Assembly (NCBI GenBank): GCA_030054025.1
Contig: JASGCQ010000015.1
Location: forward strand, 1-39,850
Source: Phycisphaerales bacterium
Lineage (GTDB): Bacteria; Bacteroidota; Bacteroidia; Chitinophagales; Chitinophagaceae
DNA: 39,850 nt
Direction: 5' to 3'
The notes below the pieces were generated by a model. The model was not told the origin of the DNA. It ran no database searches and saw only the letters and a list, made by a program, of their open reading frames with translations. This document shows, one piece after another, positions 1 to 8,742 of this stretch (positions within the stretch are counted from its first letter, which is position 1; each line of letters opens with the position of its first letter). Position numbers and translations under genes: made by a program.

Positions 1-120
1 TAATTCCTAATGACCGTCATTGGGAGTTAAGGCTCTAATGAACTTTTTGGGATTAATAGCAATAATCAAGCCAGCTCTGTGTTTTATGATATTTTTACAT
101 TAAATAGAGATGCCCTTTAA

Positions 121-2325
121 TTATAACATTCTTTCTATTGTCGTATCGTAAGCATTTTTCCAATCCGAGATATAGCCCCAATCTTCATGGTCAATGTGCA
201 TACTGCCATCGCCCAATACTTTTCCTAGTTTGCTATATGCAACATATTGCACTTCTGCCTCAAATAATTTTTGTATATCAGGATTAACACTTACAATCAC
301 GCGGCTTTGTGCTTCGCCAAACAAGAACGCATCTTTGCGAATGGCAGTGTCTGTATCTATCGTAAAGCCCAGATTAAGACGCATGGCACTTTCCAATACT
401 GTGGTAAATAAACCCCCTTCAGAAATATCGTGAGCCGAATGAATGATTTTTTCATCAATCAAACGTTTAATCGTTTTTTGCACATTAGCTTCTTCATTCA
501 AGTCGAAGTGTGGAGCAGGACTATGACTAACACCGCAAATATGGTGCAAGTAGTCCGAGCAATTGATGTCGTTGCGATGAGTACCAATCATGTAAATGAG
601 ATCTCCTGCATTTTTAAAGTGCATCGTCATTTTTTGGTCGAGGTTATCAAGCACACCTACCATTCCAATGGTAGGTGTAGGGTACACCGGGCCATCTTCG
701 CTCTGATTGTAAAAGCTTACATTACCTCCGGTTACAGGTGTATTGAATTTCAAACAAGCTTCTCCCATGCCTTTAATGGCGTACACAAATTGATAATACA
801 CTTCTGGGTTGTAAGGATTGCCAAAATTCAAGCAGTTGGTTACACCAACAGGCTCCCCACCACTGCAAACAATGTTACGAGCAGCTTCACTTACAGCTAT
901 CATGGCTCCTTTGTAGGGGTCTGCAAAAACATAACGACTGTTGCAGTCTGTAGTGACCGCCAAGGCTTTTACAGAACCATGTATACGCACTACAGGCGCA
1001 TCACTGGGTTCATTGGTATGCGTGTTGCCCGTACCTACCATGCTGTCATATTGGTCGTATATCCAACGCTTCGAAGCTATTGACGGTAATTGTACCAATT
1101 CTAATGCGGTTGCTTTAAGGTCAGAAGGAATGGCGATTGTATTCTGGTCAAAAGCATTGATTTGAGCAAAATAAGCGGGTTCGCTATAGGCTCTGTCATA
1201 AACAGGAGCACCGCCACCAAGCACCATGCTTTCTGCTGGAACATCTGCTATCAACTCACCATTCATGTAATACTTTAAATTTTTATCACTGGTTACTTCT
1301 CCTATGTTGACACAATGGATATCCCATTTGTCAAATATCTTTTGCACAATGGCTTCTTTCCCCTTTTCTACAACTACCAGCATACGTTCCTGACTTTCAC
1401 TGAGCAACATTTCCCAAGGTTTCATATTGGCTTGTCGTGTAGGTACTTTATCCAAATGGATAGTCATGCCATGTTCTCCTTTAGCACTCATCTCGCTTGT
1501 AGAACAGGTGATGCCCGCAGCACCCATATCCTGCATCCCAATAACCGCTTTGGTTTGAATGAGTTCTAAACAAGCCTCCAATAATTTTTTCTCTTCGAAA
1601 GGGTCGCCTACTTGCACGGCAGGCAAATCTGCGGCACTATTCTCGCTGATATCCGCAGAGGCAAAGGAGGCGCCGCCGATACCATCTTTGCCTGTGGCAG
1701 CACCTACTATAAAAACAGGATTGCCCACGCCATAAGAGGTAGCAGAAGCTGTTTCGCCTGCTTTTACCACACCCACACTCATGGCGTTCACCAAAGGATT
1801 GGTTTGGTAGCAATTTTCAAAATAAATTTCGCCCCCTACAGTAGGCACGCCGAAGCAATTGCCATAGTGGGCAATTCCCTTTACGACACCTTTGAGCAAC
1901 CATTTGGTTTTGGGATTGTCTAATTTGCCGAATCGTAATGAATTGAGTGAAGCGATGGGACGAGCACCCATCGTAAAAATATCGCGGTGAATACCGCCAA
2001 CACCCGTAGCAGCACCCTGAAAAGGTTCGATAGCAGAAGGGTGGTTGTGCGATTCAATTTTAAATACGCAACCCAAACCATCTCCGATATCTACAAGGCC
2101 TGCATTCTCTTCTCCAGCTTTTACCAACAATCTTGCTCCATCTCTAGGCAATGTTTTGAGCCATTTAATTGAATTTTTATAACTACAATGCTCGCTCCAC
2201 ATCACCGAATACATAGCTGTTTCGGTAAAATTTGGTGTGCGCCCCAGTACTTTTTTCAGTGCTTCAAATTCTTCTTCACGAAGACCTAATTTGATGGCTT
2301 GTTCAAGCGTAGCTTCTATTGACAT
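121..2325 (-). CDS. purL: Phosphoribosylformylglycinamidine synthase, PurL subunit
   Basis: Cytoplasmic enzyme of de novo purine synthesis. It uses ATP and PurQ-derived ammonia to convert FGAR to FGAM. About 734 residues is the length of the small, separate PurL, which works with PurS and PurQ; neither lies in the window. Visible motifs are MYSVMWSEHCSYKNS near the N-terminus, ESHNHPSAIEPFQGAATGVGG, GMQDMGAAGITCSTSEM, and in the second half TGGNVSFYNQ and SAHDISEGGLFT, matching the tandem AIRS-like ATP-binding halves. The frame is open to a TTG at 2349, but a TAnnTTTG promoter box on the minus strand (2354-2347) overlaps it, so I chose the ATG at 2325 (MSIEATLEQ). Neighbours are unrelated. 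Identity is secure; only the start is a judgement. Confidence 0.97.
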   Translation of the reverse strand: MSIEATLEQAIKLGLREEEFEALKKVLGRTPNFTETAMYSVMWSEHCSYKNSIKWLKTLPRDGARLLVKAGEENAGLVDIGDGLGCVFKIESHNHPSAIEPFQGAATGVGGIHRDIFTMGARPIASLNSLRFGKLDNPKTKWLLKGVVKGIAHYGNCFGVPTVGGEIYFENCYQTNPLVNAMSVGVVKAGETASATSYGVGNPVFIVGAATGKDGIGGASFASADISENSAADLPAVQVGDPFEEKKLLEACLELIQTKAVIGMQDMGAAGITCSTSEMSAKGEHGMTIHLDKVPTRQANMKPWEMLLSESQERMLVVVEKGKEAIVQKIFDKWDIHCVNIGEVTSDKNLKYYMNGELIADVPAESMVLGGGAPVYDRAYSEPAYFAQINAFDQNTIAIPSDLKATALELVQLPSIASKRWIYDQYDSMVGTGNTHTNEPSDAPVVRIHGSVKALAVTTDCNSRYVFADPYKGAMIAVSEAARNIVCSGGEPVGVTNCLNFGNPYNPEVYYQFVYAIKGMGEACLKFNTPVTGGNVSFYNQSEDGPVYPTPTIGMVGVLDNLDQKMTMHFKNAGDLIYMIGTHRNDINCSDYLHHICGVSHSPAPHFDLNEEANVQKTIKRLIDEKIIHSAHDISEGGLFTTVLESAMRLNLGFTIDTDTAIRKDAFLFGEAQSRVIVSVNPDIQKLFEAEVQYVAYSKLGKVLGDGSMHIDHEDWGYISDWKNAYDTTIERML

Positions 2326-2346
2326 TATCTGCGTATAATTGAGTTG

Positions 2347-2354
2347 CAAAAGTA
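2347..2354 (-). promoter_or_regulatory. Putative -7 promoter box for purL
   Basis: The minus strand reads TACTTTTG here, matching the Bacteroidota TAnnTTTG consensus, 21 bases upstream of the purL ATG at 2325. No convincing TTTG -33 element was seen at the usual spacing, so the call rests on the -7 box alone. Confidence 0.45.
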
Positions 2355-2527
2355 GGGTTTTTATTGTGGAAATTTAAGACCCGATTCAGCTCTATTTTTC
2401 AAAAAAATCAGCCTATAAGACAACTGAAAATGGAAGTGACTCAGCGATTGCATCAACAGGCTATGTTTTTATTTTCGGTATTTTGTATTATTATTGTCCT
2501 AAATACGCAGTTTTTATAAGCTTGTAT

Positions 2528-2535
2528 TACATTTG
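2528..2535 (+). promoter_or_regulatory. Putative -7 promoter box for the DUF4397 lipoprotein
   Basis: TACATTTG matches TAnnTTTG and lies 26 bases before the ATG at 2562. No good -33 TTTG was seen at the normal distance. The rest of 2355-2527 is AT-rich with nothing else recognisable. Confidence 0.4.
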
Positions 2536-2561
2536 ACCTTTATTAAAAAAACAGTTTTGTA

Positions 2562-3248
2562 ATGAAAAAACAGATTAGCCTTTTAGTTACAGTAGTATTA
2601 TTGGCGGGTATTGCCATGTTTTCGGCTTGTAAAAAAGATGAAGTGAAATCCTATGCAATGGTGAATTTGATTCAGGCTTCACTCAGCGCACCCATTTATA
2701 AATTATATGCAAATGATGTTAGCCTTATCCCCAATGTATTGTCTTATGGAGATAATACCGCTTACCTAGATGTTTTGTCCGGTTCCCAAACCTTTAAGAT
2801 AGTGGATGGAACTGTTGATACCATGGTAACTAAGATTAGTAACAGCTTAAATACTAACATTCACTATTCCATGTTTTTGATAGATACCTTTCCCAAGGTA
2901 CATAGCCTGCTTTTAGCGGATGATTTAACGCCTCCTTCAAATGGGAATGCTTTGATTCGCTTTGTTCAATTATCTCCTAATGCTCAAATCATAGATGTTG
3001 TCAATACCATTAAGAGCTCTACTATTTTTGCAGGATTGACTTATAAAGATGCCACCGGATTCAAATCAGTAAGCCCCGGAGTTTACGATCTGGCCATCAG
3101 ATGCGATAGAACAACTGATACGGTTACTTATAATATGCCTACAATTGTTTTGAGCTCAGGAAAAATATATACCGTATATACCAAAGGCATTCTTGGCGCA
3201 ACAGGCAAAGAAGCTTTTAGTGCCAGTATGATTACTAATTTGTATTAA
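2562..3248 (+). CDS. DUF4397-type lipoprotein
   Basis: A 228-residue exported lipoprotein. The N-terminus has a charged start (MKKQ), a hydrophobic stretch and a lipobox FSAC with the acylated cysteine at residue 23, followed by KKDE. The mature part has the features of DUF4397 proteins: a VNLIQASLSAPIYKLYAND opening, an alternating beta pattern, and a second unit starting ALIRFVQLSPNAQIIDVVN, giving two beta-sandwich-like repeats. No catalytic residues are apparent and the function of the family is unknown; a surface or periplasmic structural role is inferred. It is transcribed alone, with its own promoter box and a terminator after the stop. Confidence 0.8.
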   Translation: MKKQISLLVTVVLLAGIAMFSACKKDEVKSYAMVNLIQASLSAPIYKLYANDVSLIPNVLSYGDNTAYLDVLSGSQTFKIVDGTVDTMVTKISNSLNTNIHYSMFLIDTFPKVHSLLLADDLTPPSNGNALIRFVQLSPNAQIIDVVNTIKSSTIFAGLTYKDATGFKSVSPGVYDLAIRCDRTTDTVTYNMPTIVLSSGKIYTVYTKGILGATGKEAFSASMITNLY

Positions 3249-3268
3249 TCCAAATTCTTATTTAGTAG

Positions 3269-3296
3269 AAAGCACCTCTCGTTAGGTGCTTTTTTT
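3269..3296 (+). terminator. Rho-independent terminator after the DUF4397 lipoprotein gene
   Basis: A perfect 9-bp stem (AAAGCACCT / AGGTGCTTT, 3269-3277 with 3284-3292) has a 6-base loop and runs into T8, 21 bases after the stop codon. Confidence 0.85.
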
Positions 3297-3327
3297 ATGT
3301 ACAATAAATACCTGTAACAACAATTGA

Positions 3328-3359
3328 TTTGATACAAAACGAGATAGCGGTTATCTTTG
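3328..3359 (+). promoter_or_regulatory. Bacteroidota-type promoter of glyS
   Basis: TTTG at 3328-3331 and TATCTTTG at 3352-3359 are separated by 20 bases, an excellent match to the TTTG/TAnnTTTG consensus. The ATG of glyS follows 16 bases after the -7 box, implying a very short leader. Confidence 0.75.
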
Positions 3360-3375
3360 CCGCCTTAACACAATT

Positions 3376-4833
3376 ATGGCAAACGAGAATAAATTACAAG
3401 ATATTATAGGTCATTGCAAAGAATATGGCTTTGTGTTCCCCTCATCGGAGATATATGACGGATTGGGTGCGGTGTATGATTATGGTCAATATGGAGTAGA
3501 ACTCAAACGTAATATTCGCGATTATTGGTGGCGCTCGATGACTCAAATGCATGACAATATTGTTGGTCTAGATGCTGCTATATTTATGCACCCAACGGTA
3601 TGGAAAGCCAGTGGGCATGTGGACAATTTTTCCGACCCCATGATTGATAATAAGGATAGCAAAAAACGCTACCGTGTTGATCATTTGATTGAGGGATTTG
3701 TAGAAAATCTGGATCAAGAAAAAGCTGAAGCAATCATTGCTGCAATGGAAGCCCTGCTCGCTGCGGATGATTTTGCTGGATTGAAAAAACTAATTGAAGA
3801 GAATAATATAAAATGTGCAGTAAGTGGCACATGCAATTGGACCGATGTTCGTCAGTTTAATTTGATGTTTGCTACCGAATTTGGAGCAGTAGCATCTGAT
3901 AATCCCGACGATAATAAAGTGTATCTAAGACCCGAAACAGCTCAAGGGATTTTTGTAAATTTTTTGAATGTACAAAAAACAGGAAGGATGAAAATACCTT
4001 TTGGTATTGCCCAAACGGGTAAGGCATTCAGAAATGAAATTGTAGCTCGAGGTTTTATCTTCCGTATGCGCGAATTTGAGCAAATGGAAATGCAATTTTT
4101 TGTACGCCCCGGTACACAAAAGCAATGGTATGAATACTGGAAGGAAGCCCGCATGAAATGGCATCTAAGCCTTGGTATCAGTGACGCTAAGTACAAATTT
4201 CACGACCATGTAAAGCTGGCACATTATGCCGATGCGGCTTGCGATATCGAATATGATTTCCCGATGGGATTCAAAGAGGTGGAAGGAATACACAGTCGCA
4301 CCGATTTTGATCTCAAACAACATCAAGAATACAGCAAAAAGAAAATGCAGTATTTTGATAACGACTTGGACGAGAATGGCAAGCCTTATGGCAATTATAT
4401 CCCCTATGTGGTAGAAACCTCGATAGGATTGGACAGAACAGTCATGATGATCTTGAGCGAGGCTTATGAACTCCAAGATTTAAGCACTGAAGATAAAAAG
4501 GATGATAGGGTAGTGTTGAAATTTCCACCATTTTTAGCTCCTATTAAATTGGCTGTTTTGCCATTGACCAAAAAAGATGGATTGCCCGAAATAGCAGAAG
4601 CCTTAATGAAAGAATGTCGTCCTCATTTCAGATGTTTTACGGAGGAGAAAGACACGATTGGTAAGCGTTATCGCCGTCAAGATGCTATCGGAACTCCTTT
4701 TTGTGTAACGATTGACCACCAAACCAAAGAAGATCAAACCGTAACCATCCGCCACCGCAATAGTATGCTGCAAGAGCGCGTGCCGATGAGCGACATCAAA
4801 AACATAGTATTGAAAAATTTAGAAGTTTTGTAG
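3376..4833 (+). CDS. glyS: Glycine--tRNA ligase, dimeric class II type
   Basis: Charges tRNA-Gly with glycine in the cytoplasm. At 485 residues it is the single-chain alpha2 enzyme, not the alpha2beta2 GlyQ/GlyS type. Seen in order: EYGFVFPSSEIYDGLGAVYDYG near the N-terminus (split here at its family hallmark GxxxYDYG), the class II motif around YLRPETAQGIFVNF, FGIAQTGKAFRNEI, RMREFEQMEMQFFV, then a motif-3 stretch VVETSIGLDRTVMMIL, and a C-terminal anticodon-binding domain beginning LAPIKLAVLPL. The ATG sits just after a strong promoter. The gene is monocistronic, closed by a terminator shared with the convergent aminotransferase gene. Confidence 0.97.
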   Translation: MANENKLQDIIGHCKEYGFVFPSSEIYDGLGAVYDYGQYGVELKRNIRDYWWRSMTQMHDNIVGLDAAIFMHPTVWKASGHVDNFSDPMIDNKDSKKRYRVDHLIEGFVENLDQEKAEAIIAAMEALLAADDFAGLKKLIEENNIKCAVSGTCNWTDVRQFNLMFATEFGAVASDNPDDNKVYLRPETAQGIFVNFLNVQKTGRMKIPFGIAQTGKAFRNEIVARGFIFRMREFEQMEMQFFVRPGTQKQWYEYWKEARMKWHLSLGISDAKYKFHDHVKLAHYADAACDIEYDFPMGFKEVEGIHSRTDFDLKQHQEYSKKKMQYFDNDLDENGKPYGNYIPYVVETSIGLDRTVMMILSEAYELQDLSTEDKKDDRVVLKFPPFLAPIKLAVLPLTKKDGLPEIAEALMKECRPHFRCFTEEKDTIGKRYRRQDAIGTPFCVTIDHQTKEDQTVTIRHRNSMLQERVPMSDIKNIVLKNLEVL

Positions 4834-4845
4834 TTTTTTAAAATG

Positions 4846-4880
4846 AAAAGGCTCGGTATTATCGAATACCGAGCCTTTTT
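4846..4880. terminator. Bidirectional terminator between glyS and the aminotransferase gene
   Basis: A perfect 15-bp stem (4846-4860 with 4865-4879) closes on an ATCG tetraloop between two convergent genes. The plus strand ends in a T run. On the minus strand the A-rich left flank supplies Ts interrupted by a CA. Confidence 0.9.
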
Positions 4881-4898
4881 TATATTGTAGGAGTTATC

Positions 4899-6089
4899 TT
4901 ACTGCAACAAGTCAAGCGCATACTTAATGCGCTTCGTCGCTTCTATCAAATTGTCCATAGAAGTAGCAAACGAAATACGAACATTGTTGGGGCTGCCAAA
5001 TGCGACACCATCTACCACCGTCACATTTCCTTTGTGCAGCAGATACATCGCCACATCTTCTGCCGTATTGAGAATCTGCTCTCCATCTTTTTTACCAAAG
5101 AAAGCACTCACATCGGGGAAAGCATAAAAAGCACCTTCAGGATTATTTATTTTTACACCTTTGATATTTGCTAGGGCTTTGATTACATATTCCTTTCGTT
5201 CTCTAAATGCTGCTACCATTTGCATACTTGGGCTCAGGTCGCCTAAGAGTGCTGCTATTGCTGCTTTTTGGGCAATAGAATTGGTGCCCGAAGTAAATTG
5301 TGCCTGCAGTTTTTCGCAAGCCTGAGCCAATTCTTTATTGGCGGCAATGTATCCCAATCGCCAACCCGTCATGGCAAATCCTTTCGAGAAACCGTTTACC
5401 ACTACCACTCGGTCTTTAATGCTTTCAAACTGGGCAATACTTTCGTGCTTGCCCGAGTAGTTGATGTATTCATAGATTTCGTCGCTAATGATGGTGATGT
5501 TGGGATAACGTTCAAAAACGGCAACCAATTCAGCGAGTTCCTTTTTGGTATAAACAGAACCTGTGGGGTTGCAAGGCGATGAAAAAATAAATAACCTTGT
5601 TTTGTCTGTTATGGCAGCTTCCAATTTGTCTGCACAAATTTTGAAATCCGTCTCTATACCGCAAGGCACAAATATTGGTTTACCCTCACTAAGGTTTACC
5701 AATGCGGCATAAGTAACCCAATAAGGCGTAGGTATAATCGCTTCGTCGCCGGGATTGATGAGGCAAAGAACGGCATTTGCTAGGGATTGTTTTGCACCTG
5801 TGGAAACTATAATGTTTTCTGGCGTATAATCCAAACCATTATCGCGCTTTAATTTGGTACAAATGGCTTGTCGCAAATCCAAAAAACCTGCTACGGGCGT
5901 ATATTTGGTAAATCCGTCTGCCATAGCTTGCGTAGCGGCATCGCATATATGCTGTGGTGTACGAAAGTCGGGTTCGCCCAAGCTGAGGTCTATAATGTCA
6001 AGACCTTGCGTTTTGAGCTCGCGACTCAATTTAGCCATCTTTATGGTCTGTGGTTCGGAAATTCTATCTAATCTCTGGGCTAAATGCAT
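4899..6089 (-). CDS. Pyridoxal-phosphate aminotransferase, class I (aspartate aminotransferase-like)
   Basis: A cytoplasmic fold-type I aminotransferase of 396 residues, typical of the AspC/AatA subgroup Ib. Seen: the substrate loop SLGEPDFRTP (about 36-45), STGAKQSLANA contacting the cofactor phosphate, SSPCNPTGSVY (about 170-180), SDEIYEYINY, and the PLP lysine in NGFSKGFAMTGWRLGY (K236). The C-terminal part ends in the carboxylate-binding region NNVRISFATS. The family transfers amino groups between aspartate, glutamate and oxoacids; aromatic or prephenate specificity cannot be excluded. It lies 33 bases downstream of the receiver gene on the same strand and may be cotranscribed with it. 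Confidence 0.92.
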   Translation of the reverse strand: MHLAQRLDRISEPQTIKMAKLSRELKTQGLDIIDLSLGEPDFRTPQHICDAATQAMADGFTKYTPVAGFLDLRQAICTKLKRDNGLDYTPENIIVSTGAKQSLANAVLCLINPGDEAIIPTPYWVTYAALVNLSEGKPIFVPCGIETDFKICADKLEAAITDKTRLFIFSSPCNPTGSVYTKKELAELVAVFERYPNITIISDEIYEYINYSGKHESIAQFESIKDRVVVVNGFSKGFAMTGWRLGYIAANKELAQACEKLQAQFTSGTNSIAQKAAIAALLGDLSPSMQMVAAFRERKEYVIKALANIKGVKINNPEGAFYAFPDVSAFFGKKDGEQILNTAEDVAMYLLHKGNVTVVDGVAFGSPNNVRISFATSMDNLIEATKRIKYALDLLQ

Positions 6090-6122
6090 TATACAAGTAT
6101 GCTAATAATAAGGTTTACAATG

Positions 6123-6629
6123 CTATAATCTATAACCATTCAATAATAATACTACACTTAGAATGATGACACAAACCATGGCAATGATCAAAAAACGAAT
6201 GCTTTTTTTGGATGCCTCATAGGCAAATTTTGCTTCCCCTAATTCATTAATTCTTTTGATGGTATTTCCCATTCTATTGAAGGCTGTTTCGCCTTTAACA
6301 ATGTAATCATAAGCACCATATTTCATGCTGTCGACAGCTACTTGAATTTTGTCTTGCCCGCTCATCATGATTACTTCCGTACTCGGATATTGGTCTTTAA
6401 TGGCTGCTAAAATTTGGACACCATTTTTCGCATCTGGTTTATGTGCATTCAAATGATAATCCAAAATAACAATAGCAGGGTTTTGATTCATACTACTCAA
6501 TGCTACTTCACCATTATCAAAAAGTTGATAATTATAGTTAAATCGTACTGCGAGATAATCTTTCAGCATCTCATTTTGGATGGGTTCATCGTCCACCAAA
6601 AAAATGGTTGCTGCGGTATTTGTTGCCAT
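6123..6629 (-). CDS. Single-domain response regulator with a C-terminal membrane anchor
   Basis: A 168-residue protein with a complete receiver domain (about 7-130) and no DNA-binding output domain. Conserved residues are in place: acidic pair D13/D14 (LVDDE), phospho-acceptor D57 in VILDYHL, S90 in VIMMSGQ, and K112 in DYIVKGE. After a short charged linker (AYEASKKSIR), residues about 144-164 form one strongly hydrophobic segment that ends in NGYRL. A receiver tethered to the inner membrane at its C-terminus is unusual. It could act as a phosphate sink or as a docking partner for a membrane kinase; that is inference. No kinase adjoins it directly. The nearest is 2.1 kb upstream on the same strand. 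Confidence 0.85.
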   Translation of the reverse strand: MATNTAATIFLVDDEPIQNEMLKDYLAVRFNYNYQLFDNGEVALSSMNQNPAIVILDYHLNAHKPDAKNGVQILAAIKDQYPSTEVIMMSGQDKIQVAVDSMKYGAYDYIVKGETAFNRMGNTIKRINELGEAKFAYEASKKSIRFLIIAMVCVIILSVVLLLNGYRL

Positions 6630-6707
6630 TGGTTTATATGATTTTTAAATAGGTGAAAATAAATAGCTGCTGCAAGTTATTGCGTATTTTTTTAAGGTGC
6701 TAATTTT

Positions 6708-6739
6708 TTTGGTATTTTATTGTTTTGGTATTATATTTG
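6708..6739 (+). promoter_or_regulatory. Promoter of the FemAB-like / deacetylase operon
   Basis: TTTG at 6708-6711 and TATATTTG at 6732-6739 are separated by 20 bases, a near-ideal Bacteroidota promoter. The leader to the ATG at 6772 is about 25-30 bases. The promoter appears intact although the genes after it are damaged. Confidence 0.65.
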
Positions 6740-6771
6740 ATTTAAGCCATAATATACTACTTACTTAAACT

Positions 6772-7803
6772 ATGATATACTCAACTAAGAATTTCAGTTT
6801 AGTAAAAAAATTAGAACACGACCATTTCGAAAAAATTATCAATTTTCTCCACACACAACAAGATTATGCTCACGAGCAATTTCCCCCATTTGTTTAAGCC
6901 ACTAATAATGGGAAATATTATTTTTTCACACAATATACTCATGAGCAGATTTCGGCATTTGCCTGTATCAACATTAGAAAAGGATTTTTTGCCGAAATAT
7001 TATTCGGACCAATTGTAAATCACGAATCGGAATATGAAAATACTGTCGATGTAATAGCCAAGGCTTTAAAAAGAAAAGGCATACTTATTCTACGCATTAT
7101 ACCTCCTAAATTAAATATTGCCGATTCCAGCCCTCATTTTAGTAGTCATAAAAGCCACTTTAATTGGGCAACACTACAGTTAAATATTGAGAACAATATT
7201 GATGAGATTTTCAAACAATTTGCTGACCGGCATAAATGGAGTATTAAAAAAGCACTAAAAGAAAATATTGTTGTAGAGGAGATAAAAGACTTCGAAACAA
7301 TTTCCAAATTTGCCAAACAATATACTGAAATGTATCAATCAAGAGGGCTTAGGATTGATCATAAACGTGAGAATATTCGTTTCAAGGCTATTTTAAATTG
7401 TTTTCAGCAATATAAAAATGGGTTTTTTTTAGCTGTAAAAAACAATCAAAAAGAAATTATTGGTGGTATTTGTATTCAATTGCAGGGTAATACTGCCTAT
7501 TATTTTAAAGGGTATGCACATCCCCAGCATAGACACCTGCCCATAAATCATATTGCATTATTTCAAGCAATAAAACACGCTAAACGACTAGAAAAATCAA
7601 TATTTGATTTTGGAGGCTACGCATTAAACACGCAAAATAATGTTCAATTACAGGCAATTAACCATTTCAAAGATGGATTTAGAGGAACAATATCATTATA
7701 TCCGCTAACAAGGTATTATTATTCGCTTCTATTTGTTAAATTTGCACACAAGTCTTTAGGGTTAGTGTATAAAATACGATTTAAATGTAGCTTATGGAGA
7801 TAA
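6772..7803 (+). pseudogene. FemAB/GNAT-like aminoacyl- or acyltransferase gene broken by one in-frame stop
   Basis: Reading from the ATG at 6772 gives 41 codons (MIYSTKNFSLVKKLE...), then TAA at 6895-6897, then 301 open codons in the same frame to the stop at 7801. The combined length of about 343 codons fits FemAB/peptidoglycan-bridge type proteins. The part after the stop has family-like features: FAEILFGPIV, a helix with FADRHKWSIKKALKENI, and a C-terminal GNAT-like half (EIIGGICIQLQGNTAYYFKGY, then IFDFGGYALNT). No good restart follows the stop. The first in-frame ATG is at 7330 and would encode only the C-terminal half (157 aa). The family adds amino acids or acyl groups to cell-wall or surface precursors. 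Either a recent pseudogene or an assembly error. Confidence 0.75.
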
Positions 7804-7845
7804 AAAATTTTTTCTTTTCACAGAGTCATTGAGGAAATAGATGCT

Positions 7846-8742
7846 TTGTGGCAACCCATGCATCCAAGTACATTTGAAAAAACAGTTTTATATCTGTTGA
7901 AGCGGTATGAAATTATTAATCTTGAAGAAACAATTCTCGGTAATCGAAAAATAAATAAAAAAACATTAGCTGCAATTACCTTTGATGACGGCTATAAGGA
8001 TATTCTACAATTTGCAGCCCCCTTCTTACAAAGCCACAATATACCTTTCTCTGTCAATGTAATTACCGATTGCGTCAATAATCAAATTCCGCCATGGACT
8101 TACATTATTGATTACATACTCACTCATAGCCAAATTCTAGAGAACAACATATCTGCATTTCTACCTGATCAATTTGCGAAAAATAATTGGAAAGATGTGA
8201 ACGAACGCATAGAGTTCGCAAAAAAATTGAAGCCTTTTTTAAAAACTACTAACAACAAGTTCCGAAAAGAAATAGTAAATGAATGCATTGAATATTTTGA
8301 TGACGTTCAACTACCATCAAATCTAATGTTAGATTGGGACGATATTATTGCACTTAGGAATAGTGGTGTCAGTATAGGTTCACATTCACACACTCATCCC
8401 CTTCTGAATTCTGTTGAGAAAGACAGTAAGATTATGCGTGAATTTGAAATTTCGAGAAATATTCTGTACGAAAAATTAAATGAGTATCCTCTAACCATAT
8501 CCTACCCTGTAGGTAGCGTTAACGAAAGAATTAAAAAGATTGCTCAAGAATCAGGATATAAAATTGGATTAGCAGTACAAGGCAAAACATACAAAAGCCA
8601 TATTCATGACCAATTTGAAATACCTCGTATTGAGTTATATGAAGAGTCTATGTTTAAACTTCGTTTAAGAGCAAGAGGTAAAATACAACCCATAAAAAAG
8701 ATTTTCAATTTCTTTGTACCTGACAAGCTGAGTAAATTATGA
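7846..8742 (+). CDS. Polysaccharide deacetylase (NodB homology), 5' end frameshifted
   Basis: A carbohydrate esterase 4-like enzyme that removes acetyl groups from surface polysaccharide. The open part from TTG 7846 has 298 residues with NodB motif 1 AAITFDDGYKD (about 43-53), motif 2 GSHSHTHPLL, and later LTISYPVGS. The expected first strand is missing from this frame start, but the same frame upstream reads FHRVIEEIDALWQPM from about 7816, directly after the upstream stop. The natural ATG at 7794 (MEIKNFFF) is one base out of frame. Removing one base from the A6T6 tract at 7802-7813 restores MEIK...FSFHRV. That ATG overlaps the stop of the FemAB-like frame, so the two were translationally coupled. 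The catalytic part is intact; whether protein is made is uncertain. Confidence 0.8.
   Translation: MWQPMHPSTFEKTVLYLLKRYEIINLEETILGNRKINKKTLAAITFDDGYKDILQFAAPFLQSHNIPFSVNVITDCVNNQIPPWTYIIDYILTHSQILENNISAFLPDQFAKNNWKDVNERIEFAKKLKPFLKTTNNKFRKEIVNECIEYFDDVQLPSNLMLDWDDIIALRNSGVSIGSHSHTHPLLNSVEKDSKIMREFEISRNILYEKLNEYPLTISYPVGSVNERIKKIAQESGYKIGLAVQGKTYKSHIHDQFEIPRIELYEESMFKLRLRARGKIQPIKKIFNFFVPDKLSKL

Noticed and set aside
430..1083. A 217-codon frame on the plus strand inside purL
   Set aside because: It is antisense to highly conserved purL codons and its translation resembles no family. A shadow of the real gene.
8737..8742. Overlap of the deacetylase and kinase stop regions
   Set aside because: A 6-base tail-to-tail overlap is common in compact genomes and needs no special explanation.
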